Positions 1-21,932 of a stretch of 64,000 nucleotides of DNA are shown here, in pieces. Below the pieces are notes generated by a model. It saw only the letters and a list, made by a program, of their open reading frames with translations, was not told where the DNA came from and did not search any database. Source of the DNA: Enoplolaimus lenunculus (lineage: Eukaryota; Nematoda; Enoplea; Enoplida; Thoracostomopsidae). The first letter of the stretch is position 1. Every line of letters starts with the position of its first letter. The stretch covers positions 1 through 64,000 of the forward strand of contig JASANG010003005.1 of assembly GCA_030248215.1 (NCBI GenBank), written 5' to 3'. Position numbers and translations under genes: made by a program.

Positions 1-618
1 ATTTCTACAGTCGACAACTCTTAAATAACCAGTTGGACGCAACGTCGTAGAGTTTAAAAATTTTCTCCGCTGGATCGTTTTTAACTTTACTTTTTGAAAA
101 TTTATTCAGAATGATAAAATATTTAATAATAAATTTTTTTCGCTTTTTCAAACGTTCCGGTCATATTCTTCACTGAATGGGAAATCCTTGCTGTGCTTCT
201 ATTTTACACAGTCACACACACACATACGTACGTACTTATATAATGCAGTACAATGAAGGAAGACTACTACCATGCGGCAAGGTGCATTAAAACTAACCCG
301 AGTGTCAGTAATTCTTTTCTAAAGCAGGAACCAAAAAATTACTCAAAAACTACTTGTTTTTCTATACTAATATCAAGTTCACTTTAATGAAATTTTAAAC
401 AACATTGCTTCAACCGAAACCTACAAGTGACATGCACTCGCATTTCATCAACAGACTCGCTAGCTTTTGAAATGATTATTTAAGTGATGCCCAAATTCTG
501 ACGCCCAAAACCAAACATTTTTACGCTGTCTTTTGCATGTCTTACAACTTCAAAGTCTACAAAACCACAGAGTGTAGTCTCAGCGTGCAATTTTTAATAC
601 ACATCAAACCACTACAAC
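1..618. other. unassigned intergenic DNA
   Basis: I see no conserved coding exon, RNA gene or recognisable repeat here. The sequence is AT-rich with only short open frames. Confidence 0.4.
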
Positions 619-1089
619 ACTGTATTGACCAGAATGAGAGGGGGTAGTGATATTAATTTGGCCTCTCCAGAGGGTACCCCCTCCTTGTTATTCGGTTACG
701 GACTGTTATTTATTTTTAACCCGCCCTCCGCCGTCATTCGTTACTGATATGTTCGGTAGTGCAACTATCCGTTGAATTAAACGTTTTTGCTTAGCATCAA
801 ACGCTTGAGCGATAATGCAAGGTTATGCTTTGGAATGTTATTTTCAAAACTTAAGTACGCTTTCAAAACTTAGGTACGCTTTAAGTTTCGAACTCAACTT
901 TATCTGGCCCTGGAGTCATTTTTGCGCTACCACTAGGGATAATTGTCATTTATGGACTGTAATTAGCGTTTAGGGACTCTATCCGCTTACGGACTCTTAT
1001 AACGAATACAGACTCCTATTGATCGGGACTCAAAATGGGGATCCCCGTCTTATTACGCACCCCCTCTCACTTATTCTGGTCAATACAGT
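619..1089. mobile_element. TIR element (MITE-like), about 470 bp
   Basis: The left end reads ACTGTATTGACCAGAAT followed by GAGAGGGGGT. The right end is its inverted copy, with CCCCCTCTCAC and then ATTCTGGTCAATACAGT, ending at 1089. No coding frame lies between. I could not find a convincing target duplication, so the superfamily is open. Confidence 0.6.
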
Positions 1090-1107
1090 ATAGCACTAGT
1101 CCCTAAC

Positions 1108-1480
1108 CAGGGTGCAACCGGAATTACAATTTACCGGAACCGGAATTGGAAAATTTTACCGGAACCGGAAAATGAAAAATGCATTTCACCAAAAATTTCA
1201 TTTTAATCTTATTTTTTGCTCTATTATTTGTGAAATAACCTTAGTCGAACATAGGTATTTATTTTATTTGTTGTATTTTAGATTTTCATCATCGACTGAA
1301 GTGAAATCCACCATCAATGGCTTATATTCGGAGTACAAGTGGCTTTCAAAAGAGATTCTTAAAAATTAGCAAAGTTAAGAAAACGGCCAAATTATAATAC
1401 CGGAATTTTTAAATCCGGTAAAAATTTACCGGAACCGGAAGGTGAAAAAATGCCGGAACCGGAATTTCGGTTGCACCCTG
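1108..1480 (+). mobile_element. Family A hAT-like MITE, copy 1
   Basis: The ends are CAGGGTGCAACCGGAATT and its inverted partner ending GGTTGCACCCTG. Both ends carry tandem CCGGAA/GGAACC words. The element is flanked by a perfect 8-bp duplication, TCCCTAAC (1100-1107 and 1481-1488). The interior is about 250 bp of AT-rich non-coding DNA shared with five other copies in this window. The CAGGG terminus plus 8-bp duplication is typical of hAT transposons; the assignment is inference because no transposase is present. Confidence 0.9.
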
Positions 1481-1488
1481 TCCCTAAC

Positions 1489-2667
1489 GTTATCACATAT
1501 ATATAAAACTGATTTTTAACTTAACAACTAGCATCGTGATAGCTAATACATTATTAGAAACGCCCCTAATTTTCATACTTGCTCTAACACTCATAAAATA
1601 CAAAATTGCCAGCTGATATCGCTTTTGCCAGATAAAAAACGTTCAGCGACCCAAAAAAAACAAACCGTTCATACAGAGACAACAAAACGACGTTTTCCAG
1701 GTTACAAAAAACGTTGATAAAAACAACTTTGATGATGCTGGCATGCGATAACAACAATATCGTTTCTAACTGTTAGTAGTTAGTTCAAGGCAACTACGTA
1801 CGTATTGTATATATTTTAAATTGAACCGGTAAACACGGTTACACCTAAAAAAATTCAAACCAAAACAAAACATTAATTATTAGGATGGCACTGGGAATAC
1901 AGTTTTTTTAAATTTGTTTACTCTCGTCGCACGCACGATACTGCACGATGACGGACAGCAACGCGCGCGGTGATGGACGGCAGTACAAGTACAGTACCAC
2001 TCGTACGCCTTATAAGCATGAAATTACTCGGCCAGTATGCATTGTAAACAGGCGAGTTTGCCCATTATTAGCCAGTGTCGCTTTTGTAATTTTAGGCAAA
2101 ACATATTACACAAACCGTTTACGTATCGTTACGCATACAGTACTGAGCCCATGTATAAAACCGGACCGGAACAGTAGTATAAACATATTCTTAAGCCTAA
2201 TACTGGACTCACCACACATTTATGTACCAATATTTAAACAAGCGTCGAAATTACGTTTTGAGGTACGATTTACAATATGGAGTTTGAAGGCATGGAAATG
2301 TATATTTACAGACTGTATATAAAATTATTTTTAATATTCGGAAAATATAATTAAAGCTGAAACTGACTCTATTATAGCGCCTCCGGAAACCGACCCGGCC
2401 CTGTTTTATACATGGGCCCTGCACTAAATTGTAACAATCGTAACAACTGCTATTTTAGCCAAACTATTTTCATGGTAATATCCGATTTGCGCACAAAAAA
2501 CCACCCCGGCAATTACCAGCCACAGTACAAATCGTTTAAAAGTACACCGTTAAACGAGATTAGTCGAAAATCACATGAAAGTCTTTGCCTAAACCGACAT
2601 TAAATATTTTTTTAGATTTGAATGCATAATGCATAATGTCATAGTACTCAAAATACCGCCTGGACGT
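1489..2667. other. unassigned DNA with one 124-codon open frame
   Basis: An open frame at 1948-2322 (+) shows no family I recognise. It has no splice context, no homologous neighbour and an ordinary composition, so I do not call it a gene. The start of the frame is rich in short CG-containing words (gacgg, cgcgcg). Nothing else was identified. Confidence 0.35.
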
Positions 2668-3083
2668 CAGGATGCAATCGTAATTCCGATTCCGATTAGA
2701 ATTCCGATTCAAAACGAGTTTCGATTCCGATTTCGAATGCACAATCAATCGGAGTTCGAATTTCTACATTTTAATTTTAGGCCTACCTGTTGTGATATGT
2801 TGTATAAATATTCTGCATCATTTATCTATTAAATTGTTTTCGACATGTTAACTTAGCAATAATTGATTGCAGTTCAGCTTTACAGAGCCAAAAAATTATT
2901 GCCAATTTGTTCAAGCGACGTCGTTGAGAATAGTTGCCGCCAACGAACAGACATTCTAAATCAATATTATACTTTGTTAATACAAATTTTCCGCATAGTC
3001 ACAAATTTTGTAGTTCCGATTCCGGTATAAATTTGCTGTTCCGATTGCGATTCCGGCATAATCCAGTTCAGCTTTGCACCCTG
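2668..3083 (+). mobile_element. Family E MITE (ATTCCG word), copy 1
   Basis: Starts CAGGATGCAATCG and is followed by repeated ATTCCG/GATTCC words. Ends CAGCTTTGCACCCTG. The flanks are CTGGACGT (2660-2667) and CTGGACGC (3084-3091), an 8-bp duplication with one mismatch. The interior matches the copies at 18476 and 23957. Confidence 0.8.
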
Positions 3084-5474
3084 CTGGACGCATATATATA
3101 TTATGTACGATTATCAAATAAATGATTTTTATATTTAGGCGCATATCTTTTTTTCCGTCTTCCGCCCTTAAGTTCTCCCCATTTAACGGAAGGTCAAGCG
3201 AAATTTAAGCATACGTATTATTTAAAGAAGGGAGCAAGACTTGAGGCAAAAAAATCATTCAAGCACAAATTGCACGCGTATTCAACATCGCAAGCTTCGA
3301 GATTATGCGTTATCTAATTAGTTTATAAAATAAATTTAGTTTGAATTTAAACTGTCGATAAAGCACATATTAACATCACGTAAACGCATGCAAATCAACC
3401 ATCTACGTATATATTAGCAAGCTAGAAATTATCCACAATGTGATTGATCGAAACAAAAATCACTAAGCCATATACTGTATTACCCGGCGAAACCAGGGTA
3501 TATTATACAAAATACCGATTTGGATCGGACCACACTTTAAACTGATCCGACATTTATGTGCCGATGATGGCTGAGAAATATTATGTTATATAAAATTTTA
3601 ATGCACTTACGTATTTACACGACGTCTAAACGGCAGCTTTTTGCCATCGAAAAGTCGCTTAAAACCGTTACTGCCGTTCATTGTCCCACCTTCAAAATCG
3701 ATAAACGAACAGTTAGCTAATAACTAATTTGCATATTAGCTTAGTTGCTGACGAGAAAACCGGAGCGATTTCGTTGCTTAATAAGATTACGGTCACGGAA
3801 TAAGACTGTAAAATTGCAATCGTTGAGTAATACATGCGGTCCGACACCACTGCTATAATTCATAACTTAAGTACTGAACGGTTGCAATTGGTAGACACCT
3901 GCGGTGAGTTTGACCAACAGAGCAGACGGTGGTGACGTATACGAATTCTTTGCTTTGAACAATTTTTACCCAATTTGGGTTTGCTAATACTAATGTATGT
4001 ACCCTTTCACATGTGATTTTAGCACTAATGGAATACGTTTGCACAACGCCCAAGCATAGGAATTCTGCGATTCTTGCAAATAAATTGTTAAACGCTTTCA
4101 AACTCTCTATGAGCGTCTACTGACGTTGACGAGACAAAATCTACCAATTTGACATAGAACAGTGAGACAACTGCATTGCAATTTGTGTGCCGAAACGGAA
4201 AGATTTAAGTATATACATATATACGCGTTTTTAAATCGAATCGGACAAAATGCGAAAAAATACGAAATGATTATGATGAAAATGCAAGATTGCCAAAAAT
4301 ATGCTGCAGACAATAAAAATAATCAAACCGAATAAATAATTCACGTAAAGAAACCTTAAAGTGTTACATATCGTTTAAAAGTTCGCTTAAAACAAACTGT
4401 TATCGGCGTGCTAAATGCGCTAGTTTAGTGAATGAAGACCTATTTAAAATTTGACATACGTAGCCCACGTCATCCTAAATCTTCGATCCAGCAATGTGTC
4501 TACAGAATTCCTGTGATTTTCACGGTCAATATAACGAGGAAACAGCCACGAAGGTTACTTTTGAAAGTCCAGAGCATAATAGGATAGCAACTAAGTTCTA
4601 AAACTATATAAAAAAAATTTGTCAAATAAACCAAATAGCAACCGATAACAATTTGGGGGTATGCAAAATCTATAATACCACATTCGTAGTACGCCATACG
4701 TGGCCGTGGAAGCGTTTTGACACTTTCTTCAAATAAGAACCTAAGCGTATCTCATGCGAGCTATTTCTTACTAAAACCACTCAACATATACGCTTTTGCT
4801 AACGAAATTTTTCATTCCGAACATTAATTGCATTCTAAATGACATTTGATTTTGTTCTTGTATAAATAATACACCAATTACGTTAAAACAAAATCCCCCC
4901 CCCCCCCTGTTTTTTGGCTTGAAACCTCATTGTTTCAATGTTTTCCCTGATCCCCCTAACAAAGTAGCCAGGCGACACATGGTACCGAAACAACAAACTG
5001 CTTGCCCAAAATAAAAGTAGTCAAAAAATCGGAAACAAAGCTTACTCTGAGCGGCCCCACAACAAAAGTGAAATCCAAAATTTTTTTTGACAATAAAACA
5101 GCAAGCAGATGCGTTACATTCGTGCCTGTCCTGCGTAATAATTAACGCTACACCATTTAAAATTTGGTACAGATTTTTCATTTGATATGCCCTGCTTTTG
5201 TGCAAATTTCTGGATCTGCAACTGCACAGAATTCGTGGGTTTGAAAGGGCTACACTCACTTGAGAATATGGGCCATGAATCAAAATAAGTAGTATAATGA
5301 TGCAAAATCCATGACGCATATCAATTAGAGAAGTCACACGCGTTTCACAATAAATTACAAGCAAATCAAATTAAGCAACAAAAAACCCCTAAAAACACAA
5401 AATTACTTTAATTATTGTCTTAAATTATAGTGCGCTGTGCAGAAAGTAGGCGCGGCTACACCGGAGCTTTCTGC
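3084..5474. other. unassigned intergenic DNA downstream of S6K
   Basis: No exon is recognised. It holds a short fragment of the satellite-bearing element (about 3693-3752, around the AATTTGCATATTAGCTTA motif) and a run of 13 C at 4895-4907. On the minus strand the end nearest S6K has an ATTAAA hexamer at 5408-5413, which could serve as its polyadenylation signal. That is weak evidence. Confidence 0.4.
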
Positions 5475-15412
<9,938 letters not shown>

Positions 15413-16166
15413 AATGTAACATGTAACGGAGATAGGAATACCAAATGCAATATGACAGTAAGCGAATCATGTATATATTTACTAAAATGTGTAAAAGCAA
15501 AGGTTTCAATATCGGAGCCAAAAACCAAATTTTGCCGATCCGCAGTGCGATATTCGACAGAGCGATGTATGAATGATAGAGGCGGTAGGTATTCCTTTAG
15601 CAAAACTACAAGCTACCAAGCTACACAAGTTGTGTATCAATTCGTGGTGGTAGTTTTATGTTTGCGTTCAGCTGAGTTCTTACCGATAATTTTTAGTCTT
15701 TGCGCCGAACATGTAGTTTGGTGGTTGCTCAGCAGTTGTGAATTAGCATACTAATAGAACGCGTATGATACGAAGCCTGTTTTCCTGTTTGTAGTTAGAT
15801 AGACTATTACGTGCAACTGTGCCGTAGAGTTGTAGGCTCTGTAGTGAACGTTTGAAAAGCGTTTTGCATCGATTGAGTTACAACTAACCTAGGGGTTAGT
15901 CTGCGTCCCATTTAGATGGTGGTCCGATACTCACCAAAAAATGCGGTGCTGTATCTAAAATGTGTCCATCAAAAAAAGTTTTCAGTTCACATGCTCTAAT
16001 TTAGATGTTATAGGTGTTTGATATCCGGTTCCAATAAGAATTCGCTATCCATCATCACACTATGTTGCTAGTCACCTGATACGTACAGCTTCAGGCTTAT
16101 GACACGGTCCCATATTCTCAAATGTGTATAGTAACTATCATCAGTTAGCACGCGGCGGGCCCGCAG
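15413..16166. promoter_or_regulatory. S6K upstream region
   Basis: This is the DNA 5' of the S6K start codon on the minus strand. No TATA box or initiator is clear enough to call. Part of it (about 16080-16140) resembles 53180-53340 around CTATCATCAGTTAG, so it is partly repeat-derived. Confidence 0.3.
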
Positions 16167-17279
16167 TAGGGATGGAGGGTCTCGCTCAAAACAGCGAGAT
16201 CGAGAATGAGGCCGAGACCCAACCTACCGAGATCGAGACTTTGGTGTCAGTCAATGTTCAACCGTTACCGAAAATAAAAACAAGATTTTTTAGCAAAAGT
16301 TTTGAACATGTTATCTTCTTTGAATTGCAGTTTCATACAATTAAACTAATAAATAGCCGACAAACTGTATTTTTTACTTTGTTTTACTCAGGACAAATCC
16401 TACTGTCTCACAACACCCTCAGTAAAACCCTAATTCGAAGCTATAATATTGATTTGGTCCCGGGCAAACCGAATAGACTGGAGAATTTTTACACAGCGTG
16501 TACGTTATATGCGGAGATGACCCATAAGTTTTTACACGATGTCTTATATGTTTTAAACGCAAAAATGCAACCATTTTTGCTTTGTTACAATAAAATCAAA
16601 GTGTTCTGGGTTTCCTTTCAAAATGTCGAATTTCGGGTAACCGGAGGGGTCATTCTCTTTCTCAGATCGCTGTATAACCAGGTAATGGTGTTCCACAACC
16701 GTTCACTGTCTGTGTTGGTAGGAGAAATGCGCGAGTACTTCCGGGCCAAAGCTGCGATCCAAGGAAAATTTTTGTGATTGCTCATCCAGGGTGCAACGGA
16801 ATTACAATTTACCGGAACCGGAATTTGAAAATTTTATTGGAACCGGAACCGGAAAGTGAAAAATGCATTTCACCAAAAATTTCACTTTAATCGTATTTTT
16901 GCTCTATTATTTGTGAAACAACATTAGTCGAACATAGGTATTTATTTCATTTGTTGTATTTTAGATTTTCGTCATCGACTGAAGTGAAATCCAGCATCAA
17001 TGGCTTATATTTGGACTACAAGTGGCTTTCAAAAGAGATTCTTAAAAATTAGCAAAGTTAAGAAAACGGCCAAATTATAACACGGGAATTTTTAAATCCG
17101 GTAAAAATTTACCGGAACCGGAAGGTGAAAAAATGCCGAAACCGGAACCGGAATTCCGGTTGCACCCTGTGCTCATCGCTTTTTCACCTCTTCGGTCTCG
17201 GTTTGCAAACCACAGAGACTGAAAAAAGCAAGACCGAGATCAGCCAAATCCCGAGACCGCTCATCGCTGGCCGTAGCTA
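16167..17279 (+). mobile_element. Family B MITE (GAGACC word), interrupted by family A
   Basis: The left end TAGGGATGGAGGGTCTCG and right end GAGACCGCTCATCGCTG are degenerate inverted copies. GAGACC/GATCGAGA words lie in both termini. The copy is homologous in reverse to 35867-36483. A family A element occupies 16787-17169, leaving about 730 bp of family B. A 217-codon open frame (16124-16777) lies entirely in this repeat; the other copy shares part of it only loosely, so I do not treat it as a gene. Confidence 0.75.
16787..17169 (+). mobile_element. Family A hAT-like MITE, copy 3 (nested in family B)
   Basis: CAGGGTGCAACGG to GGTTGCACCCTG with a perfect 8-bp duplication TGCTCATC (16779-16786 and 17170-17177). 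Because the duplication is made of family B sequence, this copy arrived after the family B copy. Confidence 0.93.
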
Positions 17280-17450
17280 AGGGGGGGGCGAGGAGCTGGC
17301 ACTAGGTTTTCAAACTCACTAACTATGGCAGTTGTTGAGTTCAGAAGTGGTACAGGAGTAGAGTAAATCATATGCAAAAAATTGCTGAATTTTGAGCGTC
17401 AGCATTCACTGGTTCGAGAGACACAAGATCTATCACCAACTTGTGATAGT

Positions 17451-17580
17451 CAGGGTGCAACCGGCATTCCGGTTCCGGCATTTTTTCACCTTCCGGTCCC
17501 GGTTCTGGTTAATTTTTGCCGAAATTAAAAATTACAGTATTAAATTCTGTTTGGTGGAAATGTACTGGTGATGGTGTTAT
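17451..17580 (-). mobile_element. Family A half-element
   Basis: CAGGGTGCAACCGGCATTCC and then CATTTTTTCACCTTCCGG match one terminus of family A. The alignment stops after about 110-130 bp. Confidence 0.65.
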
Positions 17581-17650
17581 CCCATGTACACATTTTTAAT
17601 TGTACACTGGTTAACAGCACCCTAACGCCAGTTTACCTGTTAGCACTATC

Positions 17651-17688
17651 CTAACGAGTGTCACAGAAAATTATATGACACTCGTTAG
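17651..17688. repeat. perfect 13-bp inverted repeat
   Basis: CTAACGAGTGTCA (17651-17663) and TGACACTCGTTAG (17676-17688) form a perfect hairpin stem around a 12-nt loop. The wider flanks (GTTAGC ... GCTAAC) extend the pairing loosely. Confidence 0.85.
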
Positions 17689-18475
17689 GGTGAGGCTAAC
17701 AATATCACACCCTCAATACTTCAATACAAACATAACACAAACGCCGTGTTTCTTATGATGTGTTATGAGTAGACGGTGGCACAAAGTTAAAACCGAATTT
17801 TCAGCAAATGTGTTTCGAGGAGCGATAGCCGATAGTTAACGCTTTTGGGGGTGGCGATGACTTTAGAAAGAGCGACGAGTTTAGAGGGGCAATGGTTTTA
17901 GAGGTGTAACAAAACACTGCTTAAAATTTTACGGGGTTGGTGGATGGATGAAAATGACCATATAAAGGCAACGCCGATACAAAAAATTTCCGGTTTAGAA
18001 AAAACTTCATATCGGTATAATAAATATTCTAACAACATTCAGATTGAAAACTTTCATATAACTACGTATCTCCAACTCCAAATATAACAAGTTGCGCACA
18101 TATGAAAATTAACTTAAAACTCTGCAAAAAGCTCATTCACTTTGCTTGTGTTGTGCAATATTCTTTACTTGATAATTCCCACACCCCCATACCTAAGCTG
18201 AAGCGTACACCTAAAGCTAAACCATCCATCAGTTTGAGAGAACTTGAGACTATTAATACAATCATAGTGTTAAATGAAGCAGGTAAACAAGTATATAGGT
18301 ACCCAATTTTTAATGGTTGATGGCACCGATCGACCGGGTACAAATTTTACCGAATACCGGATAGCGAATTTTGTACCGCAAACGGATACCGAATTTTGTA
18401 CCGGAACCAAAGCCGGATGTTAACCGGATATAAGATCTAAATTTGGACTGTTGAAGGTATTTGAGTCGTGCAAAA

Positions 18476-18772
18476 CAGGGTGCAAGGCGGAACTGGATTA
18501 TACCGGAATCGGAACAGCAAATTTATACCGGAATCGGTTCGGAACTACAAATTTTGTGGCTATACGGATAATTAGAATAAACCAGTTAATATTGATTTAG
18601 AGTGTCTGTTGGCTGGCAACAACTCTCAAAAACGTCGCATGAACAAATTGGCAATCATTATTTAGCTCTGTAAAACTAAACTACAATCAATTATTGACAA
18701 GTTAAGTCATCGAAAACAATTTATAAATGATGCAGAATTTTAAACAACATATCACAACAAGTATATAGGCCT
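18476..18772 (-). mobile_element. Family E MITE, truncated copy 2
   Basis: Starts CAGGGTGCAAGGCGGAACTG with ATACCGGAATCGG words. It then matches the copy at 2668-3083 in inverse orientation up to the CATATCACAACA motif, where a satellite element begins. Just before it (18322-18475) is an end fragment, GATCGACCGGGTAC with further CCGGATA words, akin to 42505-42640. Confidence 0.65.
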
Positions 18773-19505
18773 ACCAGTCGTAGTGGGACTACATTTATTG
18801 AGCGAAGCTCGAACGCACGTAAGCAATTAAGGTAATATGCAAATTAGTTGTTAGCTAACTATTCATTTATCGGTTTGGAGGTTTGTAAGCAATTTACTCA
18901 GATTTTTCGCACCCAAAAACCCTTCAGCCACTCTAATAATTTTTGGAATAATTTAAAAAGTCCTAATTTTGTTTTGTCAATTAAGCTAATACGCAAATTA
19001 GTTATTAGCTAAATATTCAATTATCGTTTTGGAGGTTTGTAAACAATTTATTCACATTCTTCGCACCTAAAAACTTTCAGTAAACCCTAATAATTATTGA
19101 AATAATTTAAAAAGTCGTAGTTTTGTCTTGTCAATTAAGCTAATATGCAAATTAGCTATTAGCTAACATTCAATTATTTGTTTTGGATGTTTGTAAACTA
19201 TTTATTCAAATTTCTCGCACCAAAAAACCCTTTAGTGCTGAAATTATATTGCTTTTAACCTTAATAATTAGTGAAATATTGTAAAAAGTCCCAATTTAGG
19301 CTTATAAACTATGCTAATATGCAAATTATCTATTAGTTAACTGCTCAATTATCGGTTTTGGAGGTTTGTAAGCAGTCTACGCAGATTCCTATTAATTATG
19401 CAAATTAGCCTGTAGCTAATAAACGGCTTAAGACGGACATCCACCTTTCGACCCCCAAGTACAAAACATAAAACGCTTCGCGAAATTCCGAGCTGCGCTA
19501 GCTCA
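18773..19505 (+). mobile_element. satellite-bearing element P, copy 1
   Basis: One end is CCAGTCGTAGTGGGACTAC then ATTGAGCGAAGCTCGAA. The other end has the CATCCACCTTTCGACCCCC and CGCTTCGCGAAATTCCGAG motifs. Between them lie several degenerate ~180-bp units built on TATGCAAATTAG and GGTTTGTAAACAATTTA. The architecture (unique ends, tandem core) recalls pearl elements and Helentron-derived elements. No coding sequence; family inferred. Confidence 0.75.
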
Positions 19506-19519
19506 GCTAATAGCAATTG

Positions 19520-19625
19520 TTTATCGCTTTTTCACCACTTTGGTCCCGAATTGCAAATCACCGAGACTCAAGATCAATCAAATCCCGAGGCCGAGACTTG
19601 TCGAAACCGAGTCCGAGACCGCCCC
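19520..19625 (+). mobile_element. Family B end fragment
   Basis: CCCGAGGCCGAGACTTG and CGAGTCCGAGACCGCC are the GAGACC-rich terminus of family B. Confidence 0.6.
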
Positions 19626-20039
19626 TTCCTGCTGCACTAATCTTTTTTGTAAAGTTCAAAAATAACAAGGACAAACGTCGTTTTTAAGCGACACACAATA
19701 CATACGTAGCCTTGGGTTAACGGAACAAAATATAACTTACAATTTTAAAGTCTAAATCAAGTAAACTTAATTGTTTACTTTGTAATTATACAAAATTTTA
19801 ACAATTTTATTATCTACACATATATGTATCAATTTTAAGCATTGTAAATATATAGAAAGGTCAAATGCACTCAAAAATTATTTCCAACGGCGCATTAGTA
19901 GAAACTTACTTTGAACAAAAACAAGCTAAGCATATGTGAAGTAAACCTTTGGAAAGGTCAAAAACTTACGTTAATCTACGTAGTTACTGAAAATGAACTT
20001 TTAGCAAATTTTAAAAAATATATATACGGTGATTCGGAA

Positions 20040-20370
20040 TGCAGAGAAGGAAACTATTGAACATGTTTTTTTAAAATTGCCCTCAAAATTTGAAATATGG
20101 GATAAAATTAAGTTTATTTTGGCAAAAACTGGGCCAAATTTGACTTTTAATTGCATAGTAAACACCTTTGGTTTTCGAGGATACTGATGAAATTAGCCTT
20201 GGAAATACTATAATTTTTATTGCTCAAAAACGATTTGGCAATCTACAAAAGAATTGGAGAAAAATAGAAAAGTTTCTAGCTTGTGGGATTATTTTGTCAG
20301 GTACCTGTATGGAAATGAATATGCTCACTGCAATACGTACCCGAGATAAAATTTGAATATTGAGTTTAAG
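20040..20370 (+). mobile_element. LINE remnant (C-terminal end of ORF2)
   Basis: The frame beginning near 20038 encodes NAEKETIEHVFLKLPSKFEI then WDKI, then continues FNCIVNTFGF before stops. The ETIEHVFL ... W pattern is typical of the zinc-knuckle region after the reverse transcriptase in non-LTR elements. In this copy the second cysteine expected after HVFL is replaced, and stops follow at GY*. Old, 5'-truncated and non-functional. Confidence 0.55.
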
Positions 20371-20454
20371 CCCCACTAATATAATAATTGGGTTAGGACT
20401 CCTCTTTAGCTAAGAGCAAAAGACTGCTCGCCTCGAAATATATTTATAACATAA

Positions 20455-20720
20455 CAAATCAAACAAAGCAGTTGGACAGTATGGGCTACGTGGCGCCGCG
20501 GTGCGTGTGTGTGACACATAGAATGTTGCTAGTTCGAAACCACCCGTAACATACTTTTCAAGCAACTTTGTAAAAGGTCTGAAGTCCCTGATCCGACCTA
20601 AACTGACATAAAGCATGTGTATGAAGAGGAACAATACATGCGATTGCTAGGCAAAATTATAGGAATATGGTTTTACATTTATAAACTGTTCGCAATAATT
20701 GTCTAAACAATAAAGGATTG
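20455..20720 (+). mobile_element. tRNA-derived SINE, copy 1
   Basis: Contains a pol III B-box-like AGTTCGAAACC followed by a body shared with the copies at 23278 and 23583 (AAAGGTCTGAAGTCCCTG). The A-box half is diverged here. It ends near AATAAAGG. I do not call it a working tRNA, because the acceptor and T stems do not pair. Confidence 0.6.
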
Positions 20721-21640
20721 AAAGAGAAAAAACATATATACCGTTTCTGTCTAACTGTGGACGGGGCGGATAATAAAAGCATTAAGCAAACTGGCCTGTG
20801 CTTTCAATGTTAAACGTAACGACACTGCTACCAATTGTTTGTAATGCTAGCTGTAATTTTTTCAGTTCTAGCTGTCTTGTCTTCTGTTTAAGTAACAGAA
20901 TTCAGTGTCAAGAAATAGCAATAGGAATTTCAATAGCTAAGTAATACAATACAACGTTGAAAAAACCGTGATAACCCAGAGATCGACGCCCAGAAGACTG
21001 CCTGAAGATTGTTAAACAGATACGGCTAAAATTTACAAATCATCGTTGTCAAGTGAGCCTAGTTTTAATCCAACGCAGTTGCAAAGTTGGGTTTTAAAGT
21101 GCATACGCAAGCTTTATGCTTTCCGATTTGTGCACTGCACAAATTCTAGCGAATAAACAGCAATCTGTATGCAAATATTCTTTACACAGAACAATCACTT
21201 TTCTGTTCTAAACAAATATTGTAAACAATGCTGGAAAGTTGCCCAGAATAGGAATGTAGGGCATTCCAGCTTTAATATATAGATTGTTCGTGGCGAAAGT
21301 TTGCTGATAAATTGTTCTAGGGATTCAACTGCTTTCGAAACTTATGTAACAGTCGAGTGGTGCGTGAAAGCTGAAAACAGTATTTTCGCATATTTTATCC
21401 AATGAATCTCAACACCTAATATTTTCGAGTGCACTGTAATACATCATAGCTAGGAATTGAGGGTTTAGGTTTATGATAGCTAGAAAAATTTCGAATGTAA
21501 ATGTATATTAGATAAGGTGACGGTGACCGTAGAATTCTTACGGATACACATTTATCTGTGACACAAGAAATTGTATGAAAGGTTTAGAAACTTAGGTAAT
21601 GATTCAAATGTTGTCCTGCGCTTGAACCTGTGATAAGCTG
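20721..21640. other. unassigned intergenic DNA
   Basis: No exon, repeat boundary or RNA gene was recognised in these 900 bp. Confidence 0.4.
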
Positions 21641-21644
21641 GGTA

Positions 21645-21765
21645 GGCTAGAGTGCGACGGTTGAGTTCTCAGCAGCTTAAAATGAGGTACGTTCTCAGGA
21701 GGTTTCGAACTCGATCGACATATTATCCGTGCAGCGCGCTAGCCACTGAGTCACGCCGCCTAAAA
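21645..21765 (-). mobile_element. tRNA-like / SINE head, minus strand
   Basis: On the minus strand GGCGGCGTGACTCAGTGGCT carries an A-box pattern and, about 40 nt later, GAGTTCGAAACC a B-box. The stems expected of a mature tRNA are imperfect, so a SINE or tRNA pseudogene is likelier than a working tRNA. Confidence 0.5.
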
Positions 21766-21932
21766 TCAACTGCTGAGTTTTTCTGTTTTATGCCTTATAA
21801 GAACCTCAACATTATACACATGTATCGTGGTTCTTCTATGTTTATACTGCTGCTGCATATGAAGGTACTATATATGCAGCACTGATTTGCCGCTGTACAG
21901 CAACAGCATGAGGTTTTTTATTTTGCCTTCAT

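Noticed and set aside
1948-2322. 124-codon gene
   Set aside because: No recognisable family, no splice or promoter context, and single frames of this length are expected by chance here.
16124-16777. 217-codon frame as a gene
   Set aside because: It lies in a family B MITE, whose other copy (35867-36483) shares the region only loosely, and it has no known domain.
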